This document shows positions 8,501 through 17,715 of a DNA stretch of 64,000 bases, piece after piece. The stretch comes from Ardenticatenaceae bacterium. GTDB taxonomy: Bacteria; Chloroflexota; Anaerolineae; Promineifilales; Promineifilaceae. Numbering within the stretch: position 1 is the stretch's first letter; each line of letters opens with the position of its first letter. The stretch spans positions 1-64,000 of the forward strand of contig JACKBN010000020.1 of NCBI GenBank assembly GCA_020634565.1, written 5' to 3'. The translations under genes were made by a program, and so were the position numbers. The notes beneath the pieces were generated by a model, which saw only the letters and a program-made list of their open reading frames with translations, searched no databases and was not told the DNA's origin.

Positions 8501-11173
8501 TTACTGCGTACTGTTCTGCCAACGATAGATGGTAACAGAGCCGTTCTGGTAGGCAACTTCGAGCTGCTCGTTGAACTTGCTGGCACCGGGCAAACGGCCG
8601 TTCACGCCGTAAGTATCCCGCTCCAGCCCACCAACGTAAATGTAAGCCACATCATAGGCATCGAGCACATTGGCAATGTTGTTGTTGTCCCAGTTGGGCA
8701 GCGTGTAAATTTCTCGCACAATGGGATCGCGCTCGGAAGGTTCAGGCGTGCTGTAGCCGCGCCACTGGTATTCATGCCCGGCCCAACCTAGCAGGGTGGG
8801 AATGCCAGTGCTAGCCGAGATACGGCCGTACGCCGAATATTGACCGCCCACTGCCTCAACAATTGTGGGTGTGCCATCTACATTGTCACGCAGCCACATG
8901 ATTGCCGCGTACTCATCTGGGTTGAAACTGGCTGTCTGTGCCAAGCCATTTAGCGTAGGTGGTTGCCGATTGACGGAGTCAACCGGCCCGCGAAACTCGA
9001 TAGCACGAGTTTGGACGGCAAGAATAGGAAAAAGCAAGGTTCCTATGAAAACGGCCGTATACACCACGGTCACGCCCGCAGGTACCAACTTGTGACCGCT
9101 TTCTCGCGCCACTAGCCACAAGTAAGAGAGACTAAATAACCCCGCAACGCCAAACATCACCCACGTCTGGTAATAGAATTTAAAAACTGTGTTTAGCCGC
9201 ACGCCAAAATTATCGCGCAAATAGACAAACTCTGGCCCAAGAGTGAGCAGAGCGCCAGTAGCGATGAGGAGGAGGATAAATGGGAGCGGCGAGGGGCTGA
9301 CCTTTGCCGCAACCGGCACGCTGATTGGTTCTACCGCTTCCTCAGCGAAATTGTCCGCATCTTCCGGCTGGGTTTCTGTTGCGGTAGCTTCGTCTTCTGC
9401 CCCAAATAGTCCTTGCCAGGCCATCACGACCAGCCCCAGCAAAGCTGCCAGCATGAGCGTGACGCCGGGGATGGCCACTTTGGCCTGCACAATGGCGGGA
9501 AGAATGGCAAATACGGCCGTAGCACCCCAGCCAAACGCCACATTTCCTTCTGGACGGGGTGCCAGAGTGAGACCCAGTTCATTAGCCAAGCCTACAATTC
9601 TGCCTGCCCCGTCGGCGCTGCTGGCAACAATTAGCCCCAGCAGCACCGCCAGCACAAACAAACCAAGAATGAGCGAAACGGCCGTTATCACCCCCGCCTT
9701 CCACTGCTTAAACTTGTAGCGACTGACCAAACTCAACACCAATGTCCAAATACTCAGCAGCGGTAGACCAAAAATAATCAAAAATTGCGGCAGACGTGTG
9801 GGGCGTACCAGCGTAGGCAGCAAATAAGGCGCGCCCGCCTGCGAGCGAAAGCCCAAATAAAATGGCAGGTAAAGAAAAATCGCGGGAATAACCAGCAAAA
9901 TGGCCAGCCATATCGCCTCGGTAAGCCACTGGTTGCGCCAGCCAAAGCGTCGCCAGCGGTTCAGTATAAACGCCCCCAGCACCACAAATAGATGAACCAG
10001 CACATCCCACGTGTTGAGGAAGGACAATCCGCCCAGAATCAGCACGGTAATTGCCCAAAGCGGCTTGTTTGGTACAAGAGATTGGAGATTAGAGATTATA
10101 GATTGATTGCTAGCCTTAATCTCCAATCTGAGGTCTCCGGTCTCCTTTTCTTGTAGCCACCACAAGAACGCCACCGCCAGACTCAAAAAGGCAAATGGCA
10201 GTGCCATGACATGGGGGTGCATATCGCCCAAAATAAAGCTAAAGCCGGGAAATTCTGCAATGGGTTCTAGCCCCTCGATCACTTGGCCAGACAAGGAATA
10301 TTCATTAATGACGCGGGAACTGCGCCACCACCATAAATATCGTGGACTTTCTATATCAACTGCTGGTCCATTAATGTTGCGTACGTCGAGCCATGCCCAA
10401 AATTCGGTGGAACCTATGCCATTCCCGTGTAACGTTTCCAGGATGACCTGTAGGTTTCCCGCTATAGGTAAAGCAATCGCCGCCATCAGTCCCAAAGTCA
10501 GCGCCAGACGAGACGCGGCCTGTTTGAGGTGTTGCCCGTAACTGAGCACAAGATTATAAACAAGCCCAAATGCACCCACGCCCGTACCTGCAAGTAGCCA
10601 GGCAATGCCTAAATTAAAGGCAACTGGTTCAGAAACGGCCGCTAATCGAGCCAGCACCGAGGTCATCACATAACCAAAATAGTAGTAGCTAATGGCATAG
10701 CCAGAGAGCCATGGATCGACCGGAGGGAAGACTGGGCTGCGGCTGGCTGCGTTGAGAAAAGCAAACTCCATTGGTTTTTCGGTTCCGACGATGGCCGGGT
10801 TTTGAGCGCGCACCCAAACCCACAGGCCAAACAGCACCGCAAAAATCAGCTCGGTGAGCAGAATGTGCCGCCAACTGTCGCTGAGCCAGGTGCGCAGTTC
10901 GGTGCCTGTGTGGCGATATGCCCAGTAAGAAAGGCCCACCACCAGCGCCACCGCCAGCAAAATTCCGCCCAGATTATTTTGCAAAAAGCCCAGGCTGCCC
11001 AGCATCCAGAAAAGGTAGCTCACCAGCAGCAGCGACAGCATCTTGACAAACGCATAGCCGCGATCAGGCAGCTTTTTGAAGAGGGTGAAGGCCAGGGGGG
11101 TAACGGCCGTTCCCAACAGCAACAGCACAGCCCACCATCGAATCGCCGCAAAAATGTCTTCCCAAGCTAGCAT
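8501..11173 (-). CDS. DUF2298 ('YYY' domain) polytopic membrane protein
   Basis: An 890-residue protein of the DUF2298 / TIGR03662 'Chlor_Arch_YYY' family, found in Chloroflexota and archaea. The family hallmark appears as AISYYYFGYVMTSVL near residue 170, followed by EFPGFSFILGDMHPHVMALP, which matches the loop in the neighbouring paralog. About 15 transmembrane segments and a C-terminal outer domain. Related to GT-C glycosyltransferases by architecture; biochemical function undescribed. It starts 8 nt after the neighbouring DUF2298 frame ends. A word repeat (10079-10145) has been translated into a cytoplasmic-side loop at about residues 344-365. Confidence 0.8.
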   Translation of the reverse strand: MLAWEDIFAAIRWWAVLLLLGTAVTPLAFTLFKKLPDRGYAFVKMLSLLLVSYLFWMLGSLGFLQNNLGGILLAVALVVGLSYWAYRHTGTELRTWLSDSWRHILLTELIFAVLFGLWVWVRAQNPAIVGTEKPMEFAFLNAASRSPVFPPVDPWLSGYAISYYYFGYVMTSVLARLAAVSEPVAFNLGIAWLLAGTGVGAFGLVYNLVLSYGQHLKQAASRLALTLGLMAAIALPIAGNLQVILETLHGNGIGSTEFWAWLDVRNINGPAVDIESPRYLWWWRSSRVINEYSLSGQVIEGLEPIAEFPGFSFILGDMHPHVMALPFAFLSLAVAFLWWLQEKETGDLRLEIKASNQSIISNLQSLVPNKPLWAITVLILGGLSFLNTWDVLVHLFVVLGAFILNRWRRFGWRNQWLTEAIWLAILLVIPAIFLYLPFYLGFRSQAGAPYLLPTLVRPTRLPQFLIIFGLPLLSIWTLVLSLVSRYKFKQWKAGVITAVSLILGLFVLAVLLGLIVASSADGAGRIVGLANELGLTLAPRPEGNVAFGWGATAVFAILPAIVQAKVAIPGVTLMLAALLGLVVMAWQGLFGAEDEATATETQPEDADNFAEEAVEPISVPVAAKVSPSPLPFILLLIATGALLTLGPEFVYLRDNFGVRLNTVFKFYYQTWVMFGVAGLFSLSYLWLVARESGHKLVPAGVTVVYTAVFIGTLLFPILAVQTRAIEFRGPVDSVNRQPPTLNGLAQTASFNPDEYAAIMWLRDNVDGTPTIVEAVGGQYSAYGRISASTGIPTLLGWAGHEYQWRGYSTPEPSERDPIVREIYTLPNWDNNNIANVLDAYDVAYIYVGGLERDTYGVNGRLPGASKFNEQLEVAYQNGSVTIYRWQNSTQ
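10079..10145. repeat. Word repeat, family C, inserted in frame inside the DUF2298 gene
   Basis: An imperfect palindrome of GGAGATT/AATCTCC words (GATTGGAGATTAGAGATTAT ... AATCTCCAATCTGAGGTCTCC). The same words form the spacer element at 51781-51853. Here the repeat is wholly inside the reading frame and encodes an extra hydrophilic loop (around ASNQSIISNLQSLVPN) that is much longer than the corresponding loop of the paralog at 11182-14625. Confidence 0.75.
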
Positions 11174-11181
11174 AGAATTAC

Positions 11182-14100
11182 CTAATTACTCAACGAAATC
11201 GCACTGCCATCCAAAACTTTATAAATACTTGTCCCAGCGTTGCGATAAACTTCCTCTAAAACGCCCATTTCAACCATCTGGTCAAACTTGTTCAATCCGG
11301 CGGGTGTGTACAGCACCCACTCCAACTGGCCAACGTAGATGTAGCTCACGTCATACTTGGCCAGGATGTTTTGCGCTTCTGGCACGTTGGTGCTGTTGTA
11401 CAGCGTAGCCACATCCCGCAGCCGCTGGTCGATAAACTGGCCGGGCAAAATGGCCCGCTGCTGCCGCTGATGGCCACTCCAGCCAATGATGCCGGGCAGG
11501 CCCGTGTACATCGCTACGCGGTTGGTGATGGAGCGATAGTAGTTGTCGCTGTACCCCTCGGCCACCACGGGTGAGCCAGGGATGTTTTGCTGCATCCACT
11601 TCAATGCTTCGTAATCGAAGGAGAGCGGTACGTTACCCCCGCCAGCCGCTCCCTGGCTTTCAAAATAGTTGGCGTAAGGCATGAAGGCCATACCGTCTAG
11701 CGTCACGGGCGCTTCCTGGCTGAGGCGCACTTCCCACTTGGCCTTGGTGGCCAAAATTGGGTAGAGGGCCGCGGCAGCAACGAGGACACCCAGCACTGCC
11801 AGCCACGTTTTGCGTCTGATCTCTTTCTTTTGGATAGAAGGCCAGGCCCAAACGGCCGTTACGCCCCCCACCACGCTTAAAATCAGCCACACCTGCATGT
11901 AAAACTTGAAGACGGTGTTCATGCGCCCGACCGTGTTTTCCACCACAAAAAACTCGACAAACAGGGTGATGGCCAACGCCGAGGCGATCAAAATGAGCAC
12001 GATGCGGCGGGCGGTGGGCAAATTGGGCTGCAAACCAAGCAGTCCGGCTATCACCGTGAGCGTTAGCACAACGGGAGCAATCCAATAACCCATGCGGAAC
12101 AAAATCAGCAGCAGGATGATGTACAGGCCCAGCGCCAGGAGCATTGGCGCTGCCGCCGGTTCCCATTGCCGCAAACCATCTTGCGTCCAGCTTTTGGTCC
12201 AGGCGCGAAACTCTCGGGCCAAATGGGTCAGAACGAAAAACAGGAACAGGCCGTAGATGACCAGATAATTTCCCAAATAGCTGGTTGACCCGTCCCAAGG
12301 GGCAAGTGAGTTGAAACCAGCGCCGAAGTTGCTGCTAAACGGCCAAAAGAGCAAGAAGGCCAGGCCGATGAGTACGGCCGTTTTCAGCCCAATCTGGCCC
12401 AAAAGTTGCAGGTTAAAGGTACGGCCGTTCTCCTCAATCACCGCATAAACCACCGCCAACACGCCAATCACGGCGTAGGTCGGCAAATCCCAAATGTTGG
12501 TCGCTTGCAGCACGCCAATGGCCAGCGCCCCCACAAACCAGATGAGCGCCGTTTCCCACCAGGCTGTACCTACAGCATCCGATTTGTTTTTGGCTTTTAG
12601 CGCCAGCGAAATGGCCCAGGCCAGCGCCAGCATTGTCAGCGGCAGGGCAATCATGTGGGCGTGCAAATCGCCGTAGAGGAAGGTGAAGAAAGGAAATTCA
12701 GTGATGGGGCCAGCTTCGCCTTCGTTAAAGTTAAGGGCACGGGAGGCGAGAAAGAACCAGTCGCCGGGATAAATCGGCGCGGGTGTGCCGCTCAGCACTT
12801 TGAAACCGCCGTCCAGGGTGCGAACAGCCGTTCCCACCAGCGGAATGTTCTCTTCCAGCGTCGGATTGCCCGCCTTGTACCACGCATCGGTTAGCACCCC
12901 CACCTCCGCCAGGTTGCCCAGGAGGATGGCCAGGGTGATGGCGATCAAGCCAGCGTAAATACTTGTTCTTTGACCTGGAGACAGGGTGATAAGGTGACGG
13001 GGTGACGGTTCATTCACCTTGTCACCTTGTCTCCGGGTCACCTTGTCACTAGAAGACACTAAATCATACGCTATGGAGAACACCGCCATGCCCGTAAAGC
13101 TGAACAGCATGGACAAATTCAGGTTGTAGGCAATGGTCGGGACGATGCCTAAAATTTTGGTTAGCACGCCAGCATAGACGAAGCCGTAGTAGTAGTAATT
13201 GATGTAGCCGCCCGCAAACCAGGGATCGTAAGGAGGGAAGCTGGTGGATTTGAGAACGGCCGTAAAATAAGTCAGGTCCATCGGTTTTTCGCCGCCCCAG
13301 ATCACGTCCCAGACGTCCGGGTTGCGCACGCGGATGAGGATGGCAATCAGGTACAGCGCCACCGCAATGAGTTCCACCACGCCAATAAACGCCAGATTCT
13401 CCCGCACCCAGGTGCGAATTTCGCCACCGCGCCGGATGAGCACCAGCCCGCTCAAAATCACGATGATCAGCAGGGCCAGCAGGTGCGTGCCGCGCGAATT
13501 TTGGAACAGCTGCATGCTGGCCGTCAGCCAGACAAAGTAAGAGATCAGCAAAATGGAGAGAATGCGCGAGATGATGTAGCCTCGGCTGGGCAGCCAGCGG
13601 AAGATGGCAAAGGTGAGCGGAAACGTAAGCAGGCCCAACGCAATAACCGCCAGCCACCAAACGGCCGCTGCCAGCCCCGAATTCTGCGATAGTGCGCCAT
13701 CCGGGTTAAAGATGTTGCTAAAGGTGCCATTGGCCCGCTGGGTTGCCGCGGCGGTTTCCGACAGCATCAGCCCATTCACCGCTTCTGTCGCCTGGCCGGG
13801 ATTCATAAACACCGCCTGGCTCAAATCCACTTCGCCCAAAATAGTGGCCGTGTTTTCCCGACTGTACGCCTCGGTTTTGGCAAAAATCCAGACCGGCGGA
13901 TGGTCGTAGACGCTAAACGCTTCTTCAGCAGCCAGATCGCCCGGCGGCGGCCAGCCAATCTCTGGCATTTCACCCCAGCCTACTTGCCCGGTGGTGTCGC
14001 TGATGTACAGCGGCCCGATTTGCAGCGGCGCGTGAAATTCAGCCACCAAGTCAAAACCCAGCTCGCCGTTGAACAGCGCTTCGTAGTAGCGGGTGGTCAT

Positions 14101-14625
14101 AGGGTAGGTGAGCGGCAGGCGGGGCAGCGACCAGATGGCGCGCTGGCTGCTCAACACCACGTAATCGGCTTCGTCGAGCCAGGCTACCATCTCTTCCCGC
14201 TTTTCCGGGCCGTCGGGATTGGTGATGGGGCGCTGTCCGCCAGTGATTTCGGTGAAATGTGAACCGTAGGCAGAACGGCCGTCTACGTCAAACGGTAAAA
14301 TGCCGTCCCAATGCTCATTCATGAGCAAGCTGGTTTGGGCGCGCACGGTTGTGTTCCCGGCAGTGAGTTCCAGCATGAGTTGTTGCGGCGTGTTGGCGGG
14401 AACGGCCGTATCTGCCAAATCTAGCAGGTAGCTTGCTTCCTCTTCCGTCACCACCAGATCAGTGGTTTCGCTGGAGCCGTTGATCAGACCCGCCCGTATG
14501 CTAATCTCCTGGCTTTGCCCGGTGCGCAGCCCTGCTGGATCGCTGGGGATGAACAGTTTATTGAGGCGAACGGCCGTTAGCGTACCGTCTTCAGGCAATG
14601 CCGTCAGCAAAAGAGGGGTTGCCAC
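11182..14625 (-). CDS. DUF2298 part of a GT39-DUF2298 fusion protein (frame-interrupted)
   Basis: A 1147-residue open frame, probably the C-terminal two thirds of a single protein of about 1,690 residues that begins at 16244. It has an outer-domain stretch (residues 1-320), then the DUF2298 membrane domain with the hallmark GGYINYYYYGFVYAGVLTKI, then EFPFFTFLYGDLHAHMIALP. The apparent GTG start at 14625 directly follows an in-frame TAG and is not a credible start: the text before it in the next frame (LKGYDFQVGG) continues the sequence of the upstream ORF. A word repeat is translated at about residues 525-550. It ends 8 nt before the next DUF2298 gene. Confidence 0.75.
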   Translation of the reverse strand: MATPLLLTALPEDGTLTAVRLNKLFIPSDPAGLRTGQSQEISIRAGLINGSSETTDLVVTEEEASYLLDLADTAVPANTPQQLMLELTAGNTTVRAQTSLLMNEHWDGILPFDVDGRSAYGSHFTEITGGQRPITNPDGPEKREEMVAWLDEADYVVLSSQRAIWSLPRLPLTYPMTTRYYEALFNGELGFDLVAEFHAPLQIGPLYISDTTGQVGWGEMPEIGWPPPGDLAAEEAFSVYDHPPVWIFAKTEAYSRENTATILGEVDLSQAVFMNPGQATEAVNGLMLSETAAATQRANGTFSNIFNPDGALSQNSGLAAAVWWLAVIALGLLTFPLTFAIFRWLPSRGYIISRILSILLISYFVWLTASMQLFQNSRGTHLLALLIIVILSGLVLIRRGGEIRTWVRENLAFIGVVELIAVALYLIAILIRVRNPDVWDVIWGGEKPMDLTYFTAVLKSTSFPPYDPWFAGGYINYYYYGFVYAGVLTKILGIVPTIAYNLNLSMLFSFTGMAVFSIAYDLVSSSDKVTRRQGDKVNEPSPRHLITLSPGQRTSIYAGLIAITLAILLGNLAEVGVLTDAWYKAGNPTLEENIPLVGTAVRTLDGGFKVLSGTPAPIYPGDWFFLASRALNFNEGEAGPITEFPFFTFLYGDLHAHMIALPLTMLALAWAISLALKAKNKSDAVGTAWWETALIWFVGALAIGVLQATNIWDLPTYAVIGVLAVVYAVIEENGRTFNLQLLGQIGLKTAVLIGLAFLLFWPFSSNFGAGFNSLAPWDGSTSYLGNYLVIYGLFLFFVLTHLAREFRAWTKSWTQDGLRQWEPAAAPMLLALGLYIILLLILFRMGYWIAPVVLTLTVIAGLLGLQPNLPTARRIVLILIASALAITLFVEFFVVENTVGRMNTVFKFYMQVWLILSVVGGVTAVWAWPSIQKKEIRRKTWLAVLGVLVAAAALYPILATKAKWEVRLSQEAPVTLDGMAFMPYANYFESQGAAGGGNVPLSFDYEALKWMQQNIPGSPVVAEGYSDNYYRSITNRVAMYTGLPGIIGWSGHQRQQRAILPGQFIDQRLRDVATLYNSTNVPEAQNILAKYDVSYIYVGQLEWVLYTPAGLNKFDQMVEMGVLEEVYRNAGTSIYKVLDGSAISLSN
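12977..13049. repeat. Word repeat, family D (GTCACCTTGTCACC), inserted in frame
   Basis: GGAGACAGGGTGATAAGGTG and its complement GTCACCTTGTCTCC form an imperfect hairpin inside the DUF2298 frame, encoding a hydrophilic stretch (SDKVTRRQGDKV ... ITLSPGQRTS). The same words occur in spacers at 43455-43521 and 61890-61920. The paralogous protein at 8501-11173 lacks this segment. Confidence 0.75.
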
Positions 14626-14646
14626 CTACTTGAAAATCGTACCCTT

Positions 14647-16244
14647 TCAGGGCAGCGTCAGCTCTTTGGTTTCGCCGTTGGCTTCATAAATGAGGGTTGC
14701 GCCCGTGGGAATATTCTCAAACATCCACTTGGAGGCAGCAATGCGGGTAACCGGCTCCCGGTAAATCTGCACGAAGGCATTGGCCCACAAAAAGCTGGGA
14801 ATCACAACCAGGGCAATCAGGCCAGCGGCCAGGGCTTGTTTCAGTGCGCGCCGCTGCTCGCTCTGCCGCGCGCGCTGCCAGATGGCCCACAGCGCCCAGC
14901 CACCCAGCAAAAAGAGGGTGGGTAAATCGGCAAAAAGTAGCGGATTGATTTGACCCAGCGGGTAGCCATGAACAAAAAGTAGAGCAGGCTCCAGCTAACG
15001 GGGATGGCGTGGGCCAGCCAATCGGGCCAGGCGCGCACGATGCGCCACAGCGCCCAAAACAGTCCCGCCCAGGCAGTCAATCCAGCGGCGATGCCCATGC
15101 CATACAGCACCATGTTGGTAAACGGGAAAACAATGGCATCGCGATCGGTCCATTGCAGCGCGGGTGGAAGGAAGCTTCCGGCTTTGCTGCTGCTGGATTT
15201 CATCCATGTTGCTGCGCCACTGCGGGTTGAAGCCCATGAGGGAACGCAGCCAGACCGAGAGTGTGCCCGGTTCCTCACCCGTTTGGGTGATGATTTCATT
15301 GCGGGCAATGGTGGCATCGGCGAAGGCGTATGGCTGGGCCAGGCGGAACACCACCAGCGAGACGGTGGCGGCGACCAATACGCCCAAAAAGACGCGCTGA
15401 AAATTGAGCGCGCCAATGCTGGTATGGCGGATGCTTTGCCAGGTGTGCCCCGGCGTACCAGCCAGGCCACGGCCGAAATGTTGATGATCACCGCCAGCGG
15501 CGCGACGTTGATGCGGGAAGCCACCGCCAAGCCTAAACTGAGGCCAAACAAAAGCCACCAGTGGATTTGCCACTTCGCTTTGTCATCGCCAAATCCTGCG
15601 GCGCGTACGGCTGTATACACGCCCAACGCCGTAAAAAAGGCAGCCCAATTGTCCATTGTGAAAAAGTGGGATTGTTGAATGGCCATAACGGCCGTTCCCT
15701 GAAAAAATGCCGCCAGTAAGCCCGCCTGCCAACTATACAGTCGGCGGCCAATCAGATAGGTGAGCAAAACAGTGAACAAATCAACGAGGGCTGAGAGGAA
15801 ACGGCCGCTTTGCTGCAGGCCATAAAAGCTGTTGTAGGTTTGGGCGCACAGGTCCGGGAAGTTGTTGCAGGCGGAAGCGGCCCATTCGGCAAAGTAGCGC
15901 GTAAACGTCATGGGGAAGTTGCCGTAGACGTAGAATCCCTTGTCCACATTGTACGGATTCAGCGGCGACTCGGAGGTGCGCATGTATTCAAAGAAGCTGT
16001 CGGCTGGCTGCAAACGGCTGGCGACGTCCATCAGGAAAAATTCGTCGGGGTGTAAGAAGTTGCCTTCGCCCCACGTTAGTCCGGTGAAGCGAAAATAAGC
16101 CGCCATGGCCAGGATGAGTAGCAAAATGAGGACGCTGAGTGATTCCCAGGAAAGGCGTTGTTTGGTTTCTGCTGGAGATTCTATTGTTTCAGGAACGGCC
16201 GTTTCGGTTTCCAGTTCCTGCTTCTCTTCTGCCACAGTGGTCAT
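14647..16244 (-). CDS. GT39-like N-terminal part of the GT39-DUF2298 fusion, with several indels
   Basis: The start is ATG 16244 (MTTVAEEK). The frame gives a GT-C domain with the early acidic motif HPDEFFLMD and many helices, but the coding sense jumps frame several times: near 15430 into a frame reading TSIGALNFQRVFLGVLVAAT, back near 15160 (PALQWTDRDAIVFPFTNMV), and again near 14920 (PTLFLLGGWALWAIWQ). It then runs to a TGA at 14647. At least three of the five shifts needed to join everything to the DUF2298 part can be repaired by one base in a C run. Sequencing or assembly error is the simplest explanation; a decaying gene is the alternative. It heads the operon that runs to 1565. Confidence 0.7.
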
Positions 16245-16474
16245 AAGCAATCATTTTGACTTTGGTGGATTGGTTTTCGCAAGCTTCTTACTGTTATACA
16301 CACTCACCCTTTCATTTTTCTTACAAATTGATGAGTACCTGCCCAAAATAAAGTGTATGCCAGCACAAGGGCTGAATTTTAGCGGAAAGTGGCATCTTTT
16401 CCAACGCGCGCCCACGCTTGAGAAGGGTTTTCGGCAGCAAGAAGCTGAAAATCGCTACCTGCTCTGGTACCCGT

Positions 16475-16783
16475 CTAGCGATTCAGCACCAGCAGTAAAA
16501 TGACGGCAAACAATGCCCAGAATCCTAGCTGCGCCACAGAAAAAAAGAGCATCCAGATGAGGCGCTTCATGCCGCTAAAAATGGGCGTTTGGCGAAAGAC
16601 TAAAAAGATGCCGATTCCCGCGACCAACAGCTGTAAGAGAACCAGCAGGAATACGGCCGTTTCCGTCGTTGCAATGGACGCTTTTTCAAGGGCCACCGCT
16701 GCGGTGATAATGAGCAAACCGGAAAAGATAACGGTTAAGGCCCAGGTAACGGCCGTATAAATCGCGACCTTTTTTGTTGACAT
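16475..16783 (-). CDS. Small membrane protein, unknown function
   Basis: 102 residues with three predicted transmembrane helices (about residues 7-28, 37-57 and 77-99). The frame is open for 66 more codons upstream, but those overlap the metallophosphoesterase gene and lack membrane character; ATG 16783 (MSTKKVAIYTAV) is the credible start. It follows the metallophosphoesterase by 23 nt on the same strand. No family recognised. The 230-nt spacer between this gene and the glycosyltransferase operon holds a TATAAC box but no convincing -35. Confidence 0.6.
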   Translation of the reverse strand: MSTKKVAIYTAVTWALTVIFSGLLIITAAVALEKASIATTETAVFLLVLLQLLVAGIGIFLVFRQTPIFSGMKRLIWMLFFSVAQLGFWALFAVILLLVLNR

Positions 16784-16806
16784 AAATAATCTTTTACTTT
16801 TCCTTT

Positions 16807-17628
16807 TTATTGAGGAGGTGGCCAAATTTGGCGTAAGTAGGGTTCGATGCCGCGCTCTGGCTGCCAGTTTTGCGGATAGCCCAGCGACACTTCCTCGAAG
16901 CGCACGCCGTCCCGAAGGTGTGTGCCGCGAATGTGCAGATGGCCGTAAACAACGGCCGTTATCGGAAAACGCCTGTGCCAATCTTCCGTCAGTTTACTGC
17001 CGCACCAGAGGGAAAAGCGGGGAATGAGCCGCAAATTCACCAGGTCATAGCGCAGGGGGTAATGGTTGATGAGGATGATGCTGCCGTGAACGGCCGTTTC
17101 CGTGAGCCTGTCCTCTGTATAGCGGCAGCGCGCCTGGCACCACGCCTGTCGTGACGGGTAAGGGTCAGGGTGCAGGATGATTTCATCCGTGGCCACCACA
17201 CCAGCCGCTTCGGCCCAGGCCAGCGCCTCCTCGTCGGGGATTTCGTCCGGGCGAAAGCTGTAATCATAAAGCGTAAAGGTAGGGGCAATAAAAAGGGGCG
17301 ATTCGCTATCGGGCCAGGGCACAAATGGATCTTCTGGCGTGTGCACCCCAAATTCCCGGCAAATTTGCACCAGCTGAAAATATTTGCCGAGGCCGCGCTT
17401 GCTTTCTTGATCAGAAGGGATGGTCCAGAGATCGTGGTTGCCGGGCGTCCAGAAAATCCTGCCGAAGCGATGACTCAGCAAATCCATTGCGCGCCGAAAA
17501 TCACGAATCTTTTCGGCCACATCACCAGCAACAATGAGCCAATCGTCTGGATAGGCAGCCATCCGGCTGAGCGCCGCCCAATTTTCTGCGTGATTCAGGT
17601 GCAGGTCGCTAATGGCGAGTAAACGCAT
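16807..17628 (-). CDS. Calcineurin-like metallophosphoesterase
   Basis: A 273-residue protein with the full dinuclear metallophosphoesterase motif series: SDLHLNH at residue 7, AGDVAE near 34, GNHDLW near 63, INHYPL near 191 and GHLHIRGTH near 235. These residues bind two metal ions and hydrolyse phosphoesters. The substrate is unknown; no signal peptide, so cytosolic. It lies between the Crp/Fnr regulator and the small membrane gene on the same strand. Confidence 0.85.
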   Translation of the reverse strand: MRLLAISDLHLNHAENWAALSRMAAYPDDWLIVAGDVAEKIRDFRRAMDLLSHRFGRIFWTPGNHDLWTIPSDQESKRGLGKYFQLVQICREFGVHTPEDPFVPWPDSESPLFIAPTFTLYDYSFRPDEIPDEEALAWAEAAGVVATDEIILHPDPYPSRQAWCQARCRYTEDRLTETAVHGSIILINHYPLRYDLVNLRLIPRFSLWCGSKLTEDWHRRFPITAVVYGHLHIRGTHLRDGVRFEEVSLGYPQNWQPERGIEPYLRQIWPPPQ

Positions 17629-17638
17629 GACCTGGGGT

Positions 17639-17715
17639 CAGTAATGGGTAAGCCAGTAATCAGTGAGCCGATTTAACGCATACGGAACACGGTTACCGAT
17701 TCACTGGTTACTGGT
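17639..17715. repeat. Word repeat, family B (GGTAATC/GATTACC)
   Basis: Imperfect palindrome built of CAGTAATCAGTGAGCC on one side and GGTTACCGATTCACTGGTTACTGG on the other, filling the spacer between the Crp/Fnr regulator and the metallophosphoesterase. Other copies are at 25651-25728, 53570-53598, 54332-54364 and 55221-55330. Confidence 0.6.

Noticed and set aside
14623..14647. TGA at 14647 and TAG at 14628-14626 as recoded stops, or GTG 14625 as an independent gene start
   Set aside because: The family sequence continues in the next frame between the two stops (LKGYDFQVGG), so a paired -1/+1 C-run indel explains both; neither recoding nor a new start is needed.
16784..16981. 66-codon N-terminal extension of the small membrane gene
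   Set aside because: Overlaps the metallophosphoesterase gene and has no membrane or signal character; ATG 16783 gives a normal start.
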